Source: Ursus arctos (Eukaryota; Chordata; Mammalia; Carnivora; Ursidae). Taken from it: a stretch of 64,000 bases of DNA. The notes below the pieces were generated by a model. It worked only from the letters and a program-made list of their open reading frames with translations. It made no database searches and was not told where the DNA came from. Below are positions 26,260 through 38,642 of this stretch, piece by piece (the stretch's first letter is position 1; every line of letters starts with the position of its first letter). Where the stretch lies: the NCBI RefSeq assembly GCF_023065955.2, contig NW_026622763.1, positions 83,185,299 through 83,249,298 of the forward strand, given 5' to 3'. A program made the position numbers and the translations under genes.

Positions 26260-26660
26260 TTGTTTTATTCTTTGGTCCCTGATCTTCTGGTCTTCCAGCC
26301 TCTTCTTTTGCCACACTGTAGCTGTATTGAACCTCCGTCTGTGATCATTGATCTTCTTTGTTTTTCTACATCTCAGTCCCCTTACACGTTATTCCCCAGG
26401 ATTGCCTCTTTTCCTCTGGTTGCTTTCTACCTTAGAATTTGGTCCAGATACCACCTGCCAGGAAACCTTGCTTGCTCTTCTCTCTAGGTTAGTGGCCCTT
26501 AAAGTCTCAGAGTCTCAGTAGCACCTTGGGTTTTATTTCAGCTGTATATCACTTTTGCATAGTGGCTTAGAAGAATCCAACTTCTTTCAACTTGTGTGTA
26601 ATTATCTGCTTACTTACCTGCTCTTCTATCAACCACCCCACGTACACTCACATGTGCGTG
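26260..26660 (+). repeat. L2 LINE fragment
   Basis: ttggtccagataccacctgcc, then aggaaaccttgcttgctc and a later tgtgtaattatctgcttac box, follow the L2 3' order ('gtcacctcc...gaagccttccctg...ttatctgtttact'). No ORF. Confidence 0.5.
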
Positions 26661-26661
26661 C

Positions 26662-26688
26662 TCACACACACACACACACAAACACACT
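26662..26688. repeat. (CA)n microsatellite
   Basis: Interrupted CA run at the end of the L2 piece. Confidence 0.95.
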
Positions 26689-29600
26689 CATAAGCAATTT
26701 GAAAGCAACAATGTGTCTTTTATCTCAATATCCTCAACATCTATCTCATAATGGTTATTTGATAAGTGATGGAAGAAGGAAAAGCAGGGAGAGATGGGTG
26801 AAAAGATGGAGAAAATGGTTTTTATACTAAGTCCTTAGTCATTCTATAACTAGAAACTTACTCTTCACTTAAAATTTGTTCTGACTAGTTGTACTAGGAC
26901 CATTATGTTTTATTTCATAGAAGATAATGAAAATCAACCTCCTACCATTTCTTAACTTCCATTGTCTCGCAAAAGGCATCCTTTTAACAAAGAATTCCAT
27001 TAGTCCTTTATGATCCACTTGTAAGTAAGTTCTGACTTCCCCAGCCTAGATACCCTGAGAGTGTTTTTCTTTTCCTGGTCTCTCTCTGAGGAGAAAACAG
27101 CTTTTAACCTATTCTTTCTTTTTGGATTTTTATGAGATGCACTTATAATACATTTAAAGTGAAAAATCTTAAAAATGTATGTACCAAAATACCAATGCCT
27201 GTAGTTCACATATGAGGAAGCTAGAATCCAGAAAGATAACTCAATTGCACAGGATCAGAGAGTAAAAACAGGATTATTTCGAAAACACTGTAGGTAAAAC
27301 CAGCATTAGATTTAGAGTCTCCAGTTACCTCATAGGGCATGATCTACTACAAGACCATTTTTTAAACTGTTATTAAAAGGAAGAATTGAAATAATCTATA
27401 AAAGTTGTTTAGTCCCTTTTCCTGCTTTATCTTTACAGGTACCTTTTTATTGAAGGTTTGAATGTTTGTAAAATATTATTATTAGTCTGAGTCAAATTAG
27501 AGACTAGATTCAGTGAAGTAAATAAAATTACTGATGTGGGGATTGCTTGTTGTTAAACTATTTCTTGGTCACTAGATTTAGATTTAGATTTAGTTGTTTA
27601 TAAACATCTCCCTCATTCTGAGACATCCGATTCATGACATGATCAATATTATAGGTGCTCAAATCACAGAGTTCAGGACTGTTTAATGAATGACGAGGGC
27701 AAATGGGCTCTATTATTTTTTATCATAAACAGGTCTGTCTATAGTAACAAGTCTGGAATTTGGGACTGCACTCTGTGCCATTCCAAATTTCATGATTGAT
27801 TGAAATGATCCACTAAGATAGATTAATGATTGCATTTTAGTACCACGATAGGACTACCTTGTCCCTTGTTGACAAACCTTTAATTTTAGTCTTCTGTCTG
27901 AGGAGGAGTTGGCATGGCTACTTTGGTTGAAAATAATATAAATTTCTTCAGGTATTTATAGCCATCTATTCCCTACCCTTGAATTAATGTGGTAAAAATC
28001 CCTAATGTGATTAATTAATAGTTTCAATGAAATAAATTAGATTTATTTAAATAATGCTGCTTGCGGAAGAAAAAGTGATTGTTGACAGACTCTTCTGGTA
28101 ACATTATTAAATAATGTTTGTTGTTTAGGGTAGGGAAAGTTTGAGCAACCTGAGGGAGGAGACATTATTTCAGTTCCTGAGAGAATTATTTCTATTTTAT
28201 TTTCCTGAAAAACAGAGGTATGACTCTACAGACATTAAATTGTACATTATTTGTTGATTCCAGTAATGATTGATTTGTCCTAATCCAGCATTCAATTAAC
28301 TATCCTACATTCAGTTAATTATCCTGTATTTATCGCTAATATTTTAATAACATACATGTCCATTTTTTAAAAAATCAGCTCGAATGAAAGGTTGCAAAGA
28401 CATAGATTTTTCAAAATAATTTTGTCTTCTAATATCACCATATAAGGTCATTATGGACAATTAGTAGAGTTTTTAAAATAGACAAATTAAAATTGTATTA
28501 TTTCCCTAACAACTGAAATAATTTTGTAACATTTTCTTTATAAATTGTTCTTTTTTTATTAGTGTGACTATATGGCTATGTGTGGATATATATACATACA
28601 CAGATCATTATAACTGTGTGAGAATAATTATAGACTGTTCTATGCTTTACCCTATTCATGTCATGTCATAAAATTTCTATTCCAAGCTGAATGCATTTTA
28701 TCATAAGGATGGACTATGACCATTCTCCTGGTGTTGGACACTTCATTTATTTCCTAAGGTCATGGGTTAATAAAGTCATAGAGCTAGAAGGGGGCTAGGG
28801 AAGATTTAATCTGGTTCCTTTCCTTTTATAATTAGATTTCATAGTTAGATCTAAGGTCTGGAGAGGTTAATTGACTTAGGGATTATTTTATTTTCTTTAG
28901 AAAAAATGTGAGTTATGTAATTCCAAAAACATTTTTTTCTTTAAAAAAAAAAGTAGTGAAAGAAAAATAACTAAATCAGTCAAGGCACTTTCAAAATAGA
29001 ATTAAAAATATGGTTGAGTAATCTATCATTGGGGTGACTAATATATCATTTGCTATAAATATTTTCTTCACATTTTAAAAGGCAAAATATATTCATATAA
29101 CATAACTTTTGTAGTCACTATCACTGTAAGAAAGGGACACACAAAATATGGCACTGAGTGAAATCAGAAAATGAGTTTCTGCTCTGCTTTCTCCAAACCG
29201 AGCTAATTACATGACTATAAAGAGAGCACATGTTGAAAAATAAACTTGGTTTTTAAAATTCTTTCCATTCTAATAATCTAAATTATTGCAAAGAACGATA
29301 CTACTTTTTCCACTCTAGGACATAACTATTTGGCCTTTAACTTATATTTCATTTCCTTATATAGTGTTCACAACACTCTAATTTATGGCTTCCATGTCAG
29401 TCTAAATGGTAATTTATTTGGTAAATGCCCTTAGGTCTTAGATATATGTCAGTTCTTGAGAGTTTTGCCTTTTCTTGTTCTAATGGTGTCTAGACTTGTG
29501 ATTTTTTTAAGAATAGTTATATCAATGGGCTATGCTTCATTTTCTAAGAACAGCAGTGTGATGGTGAAGCTAAGCCTGTTCAAACCTCGAGGCCTAGGTC

Positions 29601-30084
29601 TTCCTCATCATGTCTAGACCTGGTTAAGACTACTGGACAAGGGTTGAAAAGAATCAGAAATGTTGACACTTAATTTAGGCTATGAAGAACATTACCTTGT
29701 CAAATTACCTAAAGCTAAGATTGAATGTATGAATTCAAGTGTCATCAAATTTTGAACAGGCTGGTTCCTATAAAAGTCTCATAATAGTTCTGAAGAAATG
29801 CTATTTAGTCCAAGGACTACTACGACTACAGATTTTGTCTCAGTTTTTTGTAGTTTTTTTGTTTCAGTTTTGTAATATTCGAGGATAAAATGAGATTCTA
29901 TCAGCTATTAGTGCCTGCCTTTGCCACCCAATATAATGGGATTGCCAGTATTAGCTGCTGATTCAGCGATCGCCTGCAAATCACTGTCTATACCCTTCAC
30001 ATTCCTTTTTTTCAAAGTAACTCTAACTCATCTTGACTGCTTATTCTAGACTGACTTTTCCCCCTAAAATAACATTTTAGGAAA
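26689..30084. other. Long AT-rich stretch without a gene
   Basis: Contains a weak reversed MIR at about 27195-27300, a short (ATTTAG)n run at 27574-27593 and a possible very old LINE-like segment at about 28540-28745. The rest is single-copy. No exon or RNA gene was recognised. Confidence 0.4.
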
Positions 30085-30222
30085 TGTGACCCTGGACTAG
30101 TTACTTAACCTCTCTATGACTTAGTTTCCTTATCTGTGAAATGAGACTCCTAATAATGCCTTTACTATAGGGTTGTTGTGAAGATTACCTAAGAGTGCCT
30201 GGCCCATAATAAATGTTCAGTA
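30085..30222 (+). repeat. MIR SINE
   Basis: ccctggactagttacttaacc, gacttagtttccttatctg, gggttgttgtgaagattac and gcctggcccataataaatg are a clear MIR order. Confidence 0.8.
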
Positions 30223-30227
30223 TATAG

Positions 30228-30400
30228 GTACATTTATCCAGGGCCTACTAGGTGCCAGACACTTTATATATACCATTAGAGTTTATTTCATGGCATTAAT
30301 ACCCATTTTACAGATGAAGAAATGGTAATTTAATGAAAGGATAATGAAGCAAGAGTTCAAGACAGAATTGTCCGATTCCATTATCTAAGTGCTATATAGT
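30228..30400 (-). repeat. MIR SINE (antisense), abutting the previous one
   Basis: ggcctactaggtgccagacac, then cccattttacagatgaagaaa, is MIR in reverse. Together with 30085-30222 it makes a tail-to-tail MIR pair. Confidence 0.75.
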
Positions 30401-30952
30401 TCTTCCTCCATAAAACCCTTAAAGAAGGAAGTTGTATTTGTTCAGAAATAATTAATTTGAATTTGAAATTTGAAAAGAATTTGTTTTACCCATGACATGA
30501 TAATAAGCCAAGAAAGAAGTATATCACGTTCCTGCTGTTTTCAAAATTAAAGGCTTACCTGGTATCTTACTAGGTGAGAGGAACTGAAGGCCTGAATAGT
30601 ATGTGGGATCTCAGGACTCTCTGAGGAGAATTAGACCACCACCCCCTGCCCCAAACTGCTGAATTCCAGCTACCAGTTGACATATTTCCCTGAATGTTCC
30701 ACTGGTACTTCAAGCTCAGTATGTCCCCATGAGATTCAGCACCTCCTCCAAACCCTCTCCTAATTTTCTTGTTTCTCACATTTTTATTGAGGACACTAAA
30801 TCCACCCTGTCATCCAGACTGATGGAGCAGAACCCTTCCCTCACTCTGTATTTATTTGTTCAAGTTGTATCATTTCTACTTTTGTTTATCTTACTTTCCA
30901 CTTTTATTTCCATCCCACTTGTTCTTCAGGCCTTCTGTCCTTCTTATAAAAA

Positions 30953-31156
30953 TATCGCAACTTCCCGGGGCACCTGGGTGGCTCAGTCGGGTGAGCGTCA
31001 GCCTCTTGGTTTCCGCTCAGGTCACGATCTCATGCGTCATGGGATCCAGCAATGCTTTGGACTCAGCAGGGAGTCTGCTTGAGAGTCCCTCCCCCTGCCC
31101 CTCCCTGCTCAAATAAATAAATAAATCTTAAAAAAAAAAAAAAGTATTGCAACTTC
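30953..31156 (+). mobile_element. Carnivore SINEC SINE inserted in L2
   Basis: Element 30965-31144 runs from the head ggggcacctgggtggctcag to an A-run. The target duplication tat(c/t)gcaacttc lies at 30953-30964 and 31145-31156 with one mismatch. Confidence 0.95.
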
Positions 31157-31479
31157 TTTATTGGAGTATCTGTGTTCAATTTCTACCACCAGCCATTTGT
31201 CTTCTATACTGCTGCCAGAAGAGATTTTCCAAATTCCAACCTCAACCCTGTCCCCCTCCTGAAAGTCACTTCCAGTGTCTGTCAGTTCTTAAAAAATAAA
31301 TTCGAACTTCCAACAACATACCGGTGAAGACCACTTATAATTTTGCAAATGTAAAATTACTTTTAGTTTCTCTCTCACTCCTTCTTTTCATGGACCCTCG
31401 TCTCCAACCACTCTGGACTACCACCATTTTCCACCGTTTCTTCTCCTTTACATTCTTCTCCTCAGACTTTTCTATGCTA

Positions 31480-31503
31480 CTCTCTCTCTCTCTCTCTCTC
31501 TCT
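31480..31503. repeat. (CT)n microsatellite
   Basis: Twelve TC units inside the L2. Confidence 0.95.
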
Positions 31504-31639
31504 ATTGTGCCATTTTATTTGCCTTCTACCAGCCAAAATCTCATATGGATCTTATTACTAAAGCTCTTGATTTATTTCCTGTATTTCTCCTGGGGATAAG
31601 AGTCATTCACTCTCCCTTGTCTGGACAGAGGAGGCAGGA

Positions 31640-31880
31640 TAACAAAGAGGATAAGAACATGGGCTCTGGAGGCTGATTGCCAGGGCTCATTCTCTGCCCT
31701 TCCAATCAGGAGCCCCAAGACCTGTGTAATTTCTTGACGCCGCTGTGCCTCAGTTACCATATTTGTAAAATGGGGACAGTAGTAGTACCTATCTCCTAGA
31801 TTGTTTTGAGGATTATATGAAATGAAAAGCACTTAGAATGGTGTCTGGCTCACAGGAAGCACTATAAAAGTTTGTTAAAT
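31640..31880 (+). repeat. MIR SINE, nearly full length
   Basis: gggctctggaggctgattgcc, ctgtgcctcagttaccat, aaaatggggacagtagtagt, gttttgaggattatatgaaa and ggtgtctggctcacaggaagc follow MIR end to end. Confidence 0.85.
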
Positions 31881-32359
31881 GAAGGAATTAAGAATTGACT
31901 GTAGCAACTGGTTTATACTTCCTTTATGACAGTGATGACATTCTGCCCCATATTTTTTGTATGTGTGATGCATGTCTTACCTAAGTCTACCCCACCCCCA
32001 ATTTGAGGATGGGATTTTTGCTTTTTTCATTGTGTTTGTACATAATGGAGTTTGGTACTTGGTCCTTGAAAGAGTGAACTTTTTTCTTCATTCTTGTTAG
32101 AATTGTTCTAAGATTTGGGCCAGCCTTATCTGGTTATTAGTTGCATCATCTCTCTCTGAGGAAGCTAATTGAGTTTTTAAGAAAAGTGAAAAGTTAAAAT
32201 CCTCCCTGGGACGTTTCAGCTTAGTATTTATTTAAGCACACAAAACCTTGGATTCAGTTGATCGAGAGTTTATCCCTTCAGTCCTCAACCTCACAGGTTT
32301 TATGGTTCTTGTGTTTTTACAAACTGTACCAACAGATAATGATATGGTACCTTAGCCAA
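31881..32359. other. No gene or element recognised
   Basis: Single-copy sequence. Confidence 0.35.
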
Positions 32360-32520
32360 AGGGCTTTACAGATTATATCTAATTAAGCCATGTGGATGTC
32401 TTTGATCTGAGTATGTATTACCCTTACTTAGTAGGTGAGGAAACAGGAAGCAGAGGCACAGGGCAGCCAAGCAATGTGGATGGGACTTAGAGCCACCTGA
32501 TTCCTCCGGGGCCCGGGGCT
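32360..32520 (-). repeat. MIR SINE (antisense), diverged
   Basis: acttagtaggtgaggaaacag followed by gaagcagaggcacagggcagcc is the reversed MIR core. Confidence 0.55.
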
Positions 32521-32664
32521 GCCAACATGTGGGAACATTTCTCTGCTGCTCTGAACTTCCAGGATAAGTTGCTTCCGAATGTTCCAGGGTAATATCCAAG
32601 ATGATATTCTCAGGACCACACTGAAAGCCCCAGAATGCATCAGATCATGGACTTTTTAAAATAA

Positions 32665-32880
32665 GAATAAGAGAGTTGGAAGAGATCTTGATATCATCTT
32701 GTTCAATTTCTTATGCATGAATCCCCTTTAAACAAATTTATCACCTGAGCTCATTCAGCCCTTATTTGAATACCTCCCAATGTTAAGGAGCTCATTATCT
32801 CTTAAGTCGGCTTATCACATTTTTCTAGAAGGAGCTTCTTAGTATCAAGTCATGGTTTGTCTTGCAGTTTGCTCATTTTG
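32665..32880 (+). repeat. Ancient mammalian repeat, family uncertain
   Basis: gagttggaagagatcttga, tatttgaatacctcccaatg, aaggagctcattatctc and aaggagcttcttagtatc follow a known old consensus order ('ctggaaggaacc... gaatacctccagtg...gaactcactacctc...gaagttcttcctta'). A short related piece is at about 35328-35375. Confidence 0.45.
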
Positions 32881-33293
32881 CAAGTTCTTTCCCTTCTTCC
32901 CTTAAACTATTCATGATTTATCTGATATTCTTCCATAGGAAGGTTGTTCCAGGATGAGAAGACAAATACCGTGCCCCATCTCCGGGTCTTCTTCTCTAAG
33001 CTGAATATCCTTAGTTCTTTCATAGGTTTCTAATATGACCCAATTTTTCATATTTTACTTAAAAAAAAACCTCCTTTTTTGACCATTCTCAAGTAAGTGT
33101 ATGTACAGTATACTTTTTTTTAGTTGGCAGTTAAGGGGCTCTCCCTTTTCTTCTCCATCTTCTTAGGAAGAGAAAAAGCAGTGATAAGCTCTTTCCACTC
33201 TTTATCCTTTCTCTGCTTTCCTACTGCACCCGCTGCTTCCTCCCTTCACACTCAACCTCTTTATCTCTGTCTCTTTCTTTTTTCTCTATTTCC

Positions 33294-33300
<7 letters not shown>
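32881..33300. other. Pyrimidine-rich stretch, no gene
   Basis: The plus-strand frame through it (33124-33369) reads the adjacent CA repeat as a HTHT run and is not a gene. Confidence 0.4.

Positions 33301-33340
<40 letters not shown>
33301..33340. repeat. (AC)20 microsatellite
   Basis: Forty uninterrupted bases. Confidence 0.98.
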
Positions 33341-33342
<2 letters not shown>

Positions 33343-33444
33343 CAGTGCCTTGGTTCCTACCCAGGCTAAGAATTGCCTAAACAAATTACCTCATGCTTGC
33401 AGACTAGTATTGTAAAGATAATTTGCCTTTCGGTTGCACACATT

Positions 33445-33612
33445 GGGATTTGAATTCTAGCATTGCCATTTACTGACTCTGTTATCGTAACTCAGTGCAT
33501 TTCCATTTCTTCACCTGCAAAATGGAAAATTAAATTCTTCTCTCACTGGCAAGTAGTGACTATTAAATGAAATAGTAAATGTGAGAGTGCCTGGCTTATA
33601 ATAAGTTTTTAA
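33445..33612 (+). repeat. MIR SINE
   Basis: tgggatttgaattctagc, cagtgcatttccatttcttc, cctgcaaaatggaaaat and gagtgcctggcttataataag are in MIR order. Confidence 0.7.
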
Positions 33613-36394
33613 GAACTGTGAGTTTCCGTTCCAGTGTGGGTCTGCATTCTCGAGAGCCCACCTACCAGTTTTATTATGGTTTGCTGCATCAAACACATAT
33701 GTTTGCTCTCAGACCTTAGTCATCCATATTATTTTAATATAGCAAGTCTTCAGTATTCAGAATTAGTATGACATGTTTGAATTTAAACACTTGTAATTGA
33801 AAGAAGTGAAAATCCAAACAATGCTTTGGGTGAGGCAAATGATGTGCAAGAGAAGATGATCGTTGGAAACAGCTTGTCTTGGAGATGAACAATGCCCCCT
33901 TGGCACTGTTTTAAAAGCAAAAAAAAAAAAAAAAAAAATTACATATGGCAAAGTGCTCTTGTATATTTATCCAGTCGGGCATATTATTAATGTGTCTTAT
34001 TTAGCAGTTTGAGTTTGTGCTATGTTGTAATTACACATACTTTCCCCCCTTTGTAGACTTCTTTTCTGCCCTATTTAGAGAAGAGACTCAGTTCAAAACA
34101 TTTTTTTCTTCAATAATTCCCCTTCCCTTCCGTGTGTGTGCACGCGCACGTGTGTTTACCCTTTTAGAGCAGATAATGTCACTGAACCGCAGTGGGTAAT
34201 AGAGAAACCTAATCAGGATGAGACCCTGTCTTTCTCATCAACAGCTTCTCAACCTCAGCCCCATCAACACCCTCAGATGTTCTGTCTCCATCATGACTCC
34301 CATATACGGTGTGATTTCAACTCCAAGGTTGGCTAGGGGCACCTCCTCCCCAGTCCGGTCCATCTTCTTCTGAGAGCAGATGCCCGGATTCCAAAAGCAA
34401 ATATGGAAAGGGAACACCTTCCTAAGGGCCAGAACCACCTGCACAGAGCATTGGGAGCTCTGGATTTAAAAAGTCCAAAAAGCTTTTCTGGCAATACAAA
34501 GCCCAACAGAAGCTCATGCAAATTAGATAATGTACATCTTCACTGCTGTGTTAAAAAGATGAATAAGTCAATGTTATGGTTAGAAGAGGTTTCAAAGTCA
34601 ACTGTGCAGTTGTCCCCATTTCCCCCTTCAACCTAATGATTTTCCATTAGGTTAATATACTAGATATGTTCAGAAAAACAGTCAAATACATATTATGTAG
34701 ACTTTGGTTTTCAATTTTCACTTGGAGCCCCTCTGGGATATCATTACTGATGCCCCTCAGAGCAAGTGTGTGTCTGGGCCATTAGCCAGGGATTTACATT
34801 GGCAACTAGGTGTATTAAGGAGAAAATGGGTCCCTTAGGATTGTTGCAGGTATATTAACAGCATGCTGAAAAGTACAGTCAGTGTTCTTGACTTCAGTTA
34901 GATCAGAGTGCCAATGGGCGGAACCGGTTCTGAGTTAACGTTGGACTTGTCAAGTAATCCTCCTTAGGCTTGGGGCTACATGAATCTCAGGAAAAGCCAA
35001 AGCTTGCAGTCCATACTTTCTGTTTCTGAAAGATTGAAAGACGAATTTACCAAATTACTGACAAAGTCATCAACACTTATTTGGCTCTTCCTGATGAAAG
35101 AAAGAGAAGTTAAACCCTAATTACTAATGACTTTTTGCCTCTAAAACCTGGAGGGAGGAAGGGGAAAAAAAAAAGCAGAGAATTATGTAACCCAGTTATG
35201 AATGGGTCAGACTGCTCAATTCAAAGTTATTTTTGAGTTATTGCTTTGTCATTGTTTTATCTCCAAGAAAAGATGACTGTGAATTTGCATAAAATAGTGA
35301 TACTACTTAATAGAATCTTTGCATTGAATTAGAAGGAAGTTTAGAGATCTTCTAGTCCCGCTTGTTTTACAGAAACAAAAATTGGTGCATCGGCCATTGT
35401 CAAGCAAATGGGTTCTGGGTTATTTTCATGTATATATGTATTTTTATACTCATCAGATTCTCCCATCATCAGATGAAGACCTTTGCTGGCTAGTGTTACA
35501 ATCTGAACTCCAGGAGCAGGGTGTTGCTCTCTGGCCCAATTCAAGTCAGACCCTTTCCCAGATGTCGCAGGACATCATCCCTACCTCAGCTTCCCACCTG
35601 GGACTTCCCACCTGGGACTGTGGTGTGTTTGGTCTGGTCTGGCTCCACCGCCTGATATCATCACTGGGACATGTTTTGTTCATCTGTGAGTTCCACATGT
35701 TTTATAAGTGATTCACAAGCTGTTGGTGTTCAATAATTAGTTTTTGCTGAGAAAAACAAATGATCATAAACCAATCTAATTACCGATATATAGATTCACT
35801 TACAAGTAATAATGTTTTTTTTTCCTTCATTCCTCTGAGTATTTTAATGTAGATTAATTAATTAATGAAAATCCATTTGTTACAGAGTTGGGAACTTGAG
35901 GGAACAGGCTACAGCAGGGTCTAGGTGGTAGAAGGAGTTTTAGTAACATATATTCGAGGATTCTGCATTTATCGAGCACATTTTCATCAAGGGACTGGCA
36001 TGACTTAACTATGACCTATCACTCCCAAATGTCTGAATCTTAATTTTAAATTTTGTACTTGGGGGTAGAGATAGACAGAGATACGATAGGGTAGTTGTCT
36101 ACTTTTGTAAGACAGTTTTGGACTATAAGGAAAAAGATACAAAAATTCTTAACAGAGCTCTCTGAAGTGTGTGACACAAGTTTATAATGTATTTAATAAA
36201 GGGCTGAGATATGAAGCAACTAAAAATAAATTAGAACATATCAGAGAACAAAACTAAAATTATGAATTACTCTCTTAAAACTACCTTGTCAAGTAATGAT
36301 TAAACACATATTTATACTACAGTATTTTACAGGATGTATTTTTTTAAAGTAGTATTGTATATTTTCTTTTAAGATTTCACTAGGAGAAAATATT
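33613..36394. other. No gene; single-copy with minor repeats
   Basis: Contains an A20 run at 33919-33938, a short hairpin at 34630-34653, and a perfect 2x14-bp duplication at 35591-35618. Overlapping short frames at 34017-34636 and 35341-35711 were examined on both strands. They have no family resemblance. Confidence 0.35.
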
Positions 36395-36715
36395 AGCTTA
36401 TTGCATTTTTCTCTAATACATCACCCAGTGCTTTTCATGACACATGCACTCCTTAATCCCCATCACCTATTTCAGCCATCCCCCCACCCCATTCCCTCTA
36501 GTAACCATCTGTTTGTTCTTTATAGTTAAGACTCTTATAGTTCTCTTTTTTTTCCCTTTTCTTGTTTGTTTCATTTCTTAAATTTCACATATGAATGAAA
36601 TCATATGGTATTTGTCTTGCTCTGACTGACTTATTTCACTTAACATAATACTCTCTAGCTCCATCCATGTCATTGCAAATGGCAAGATTTCAGTCTTTTT
36701 TATTGTTGGATAATA

Positions 36716-36719
<4 letters not shown>

Positions 36720-36759
<40 letters not shown>
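36720..36759. repeat. (TG)n microsatellite within L1
   Basis: About 19 TG units located in the ORF2 C-terminal region of the L1. The minus-strand HTHTHT reading frames derive from it. Confidence 0.97.
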
Positions 36760-36760
<1 letters not shown>

Positions 36761-37069
36761 CACATCTTCTTTATTCCTTCATCTATCAATGGACACTTGG
36801 GCTGCTTCCATAATTTGGCTATTGTAGATAATGTTGCTATAAACATAGACACACATGTATCTCTTTGAATTAGTTTTTTTGTGTATTTTGGGAGTAAATA
36901 CTCAGTAGTGTTGTTACTAGATTCCAGAGTCATTCTATTTTTAACTTTTTGAGGAACCTCCATATTCTTTTCCACGGTGGCTGCACCAGTTTGCATTCCC
37001 ACCAACAGTGCAAGAGGGTTCCCTTATCTCCACAGTTATGTGGAGAAACTTGTTGTTTCTTGTGTTTTT

Positions 37070-37261
37070 GATTGTAGCCATGCTTTTCTTTTTAAGATTT
37101 TATTTATTTATTTGAGAGAGAGAGAGCACAAGCAGGGGGAGTGGCAGGCAGAGGGTGAGGGAGAAGCATGTGGGGCTCGATCCCAGGACCCTGGGATCAT
37201 GACCTGAGCTGAAGGCAGATGCTTAACTGACTGAACCACCCAGGCACCCGATTTTAGCCAT
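37070..37261 (-). mobile_element. Carnivore SINEC SINE nested in L1, antisense
   Basis: Element 37082-37249 runs from aagattttatttatttattt to the reversed head ccacccaggcaccc. The 12-bp duplication gatt(g/t)tagccat lies at 37070-37081 and 37250-37261. Confidence 0.95.
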
Positions 37262-37911
37262 TCTGACAGGTGTGAGGTGATATCTCATTGTAGTTTTGAT
37301 TTGCATTTCCCTGATGATGAGTGATGTTGAGCATCTTTTCATGTGTTTGTTAGCCATCTGGATGTCTTCTTTGGAGAAATACCTGTTCATGTCTTCTGCC
37401 CATTTTTAATTGGATTGCTTTTTGGGGGTTGAGTTTTATAAGTTTTTTATATAGTTTGGATACTAAACCTTTATCAAATATGTCATTTGCAAATATCTTC
37501 TCCCATTCCATAAATCGCCTTTAGTTTTGTTTATTGTTTCCTTTGCTGTGCAGAAGCTTTTTATTTTGATGTAGTCCTAATAGTTTATTTTTACTCTGGT
37601 TTCTCTTGCTTTAGGAGATGTATGTAAAAAATGTTGCTATGGCTGATGTCAGAGACATTGCTGTCTGAGCTCTCTTCTAGGATTTTTATGGCTTCAGGTC
37701 TCACATTTAGGTCCTTAATCCATTTTGAATTTGTGTGTGTAGTGTAAAGAAGTGGTCCAGTTTCATTCTTTTGCATATTGCTGTCCAGTTTTCTCAACAC
37801 CATTTCTTAAAAAGACTTTTTCCTATTGCATATTCTTTCCTGCTTTGTCGAAGACTAATTGATCACATAATTGTGGGTTTATTTCTGAGTTTTCTATTCT
37901 GTTCCACTGAT

Positions 37912-38137
37912 CTATGTGTCTATTTTTTTTTTTTAAAGATTTTATTTATTTATTTGACATGATAGAGACAGCCAGCGAGAGAGGGAACACAAGCAGGGGG
38001 AGTGGGAGAGGAAGAAGCAGGCTCATAGCGGAGGAGCCTGATGTGGGGCTCGATCCCATAACGCCGGGATCACGCCCTGAGCCGAAGGCAGACGCTTAAC
38101 TGCTGTGCCACCCAGGTGCCCCTATGTGTCTATTTTT
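37912..38137 (-). mobile_element. Bear-type SINEC SINE nested in L1, antisense
   Basis: Element 37928-38121 shares the agacagccagcgagagaggg and gctcatagcggaggagcc boxes with the copies at 14980 and 55306. The perfect 16-bp duplication ctatgtgtctattttt lies at 37912-37927 and 38122-38137. Confidence 0.95.
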
Positions 38138-38642
38138 ATGCCAATACCATACCGTTTTGATTACTATAGCTTTGTAATAAAACTTGAAGTCTGGAATTGT
38201 GATATCTCCAGCTCTCCTTTGCTTTTTCAAAATTGCTTTGGCTATTTGGGGTCTTTTGTGGTTCCATATAAATTTTAAGATTGTTTGTTCTAGCTTTGTG
38301 AAAAATGTTGTTGGTATTATGATAGGAATTGCATTAAATGTGTAGATTGCCTTGGGTAGTATAGACATTTTAACAATATTTGTTCTTCCAGTCCATGAGC
38401 ATGGGATGTCTTTCCATTTCTTTGTGTTGTCTTCAATTTCTTTCATCAATATTTTATAGTTTTCAGAGTACAGGTCTTTCACCTCTTTGGTTAGGTTTAT
38501 TCCAAGGTATCTTATTGGTTTTGGTCTTATTTCTCTTTCTGCTGCTTCGTTATTGGTGTATAGAAATGCAACAGATTTCTGCACATTGATTTTGTATCCT
38601 TTGACTTTACTGAATTCATTTATCAGTTCTAGAAGTTTTTCC
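38122..38642 (-). pseudogene. L1 ORF2 reverse-transcriptase C-terminal fragment
   Basis: A continuous frame of 191 codons (38096-38671, minus) contains typical L1 ORF2 text. Recognisable in order are [37 protein letters not shown], then [14 protein letters not shown] and [12 protein letters not shown]. These belong to the end of the reverse-transcriptase domain and the linker after it. In an intact L1 this protein nicks DNA and copies L1 RNA at the nick. Here the endonuclease, the catalytic aspartate motif and ORF1 are absent. The frame's first codons come from flanking DNA and its last few from the SINE at 37928-38121, so it is a chance chimera and not an expressed gene. The open frame suggests moderate age. 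Confidence 0.9.

Larger units (their letters stand above)
30730..31595 (+). repeat. L2 LINE, interrupted by a SINE
   Basis: Before the SINE: gacactaaatccaccctg, ttcttcaggccttctg, tatcgcaacttc. After it: tattgcaacttc, ctgctgccagaagagattttcc, caaccactctggactacc, ccagccaaaatctcatatgg. This is the continuous L2 ORF2/3' order, resumed across the SINE. Frames within it (up to 117 codons) are chimeras of L2 and SINE text, not genes. Confidence 0.7.

Noticed and set aside
27574..27593. (ATTTAG)n run considered as interstitial telomere repeat
   Set aside because: The unit is not TTAGGG and only about three copies are present. Simple microsatellite.
30729..31116. 117- and 86-codon plus-strand frames
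   Set aside because: They run from L2 LINE text into the SINE at 30965. No independent gene evidence.
33124..33369. Frame with a HTHTHT tract (also at 36578-37005 and 57716-57982)
   Set aside because: Translation of CA/TG microsatellites. The 36.6-37.0 kb frames also include L1 ORF2 C-terminal remnants.
33919..33938. A20 run considered as a processed pseudogene tail
   Set aside because: No retrocopied gene sequence or flanking duplication recognised.
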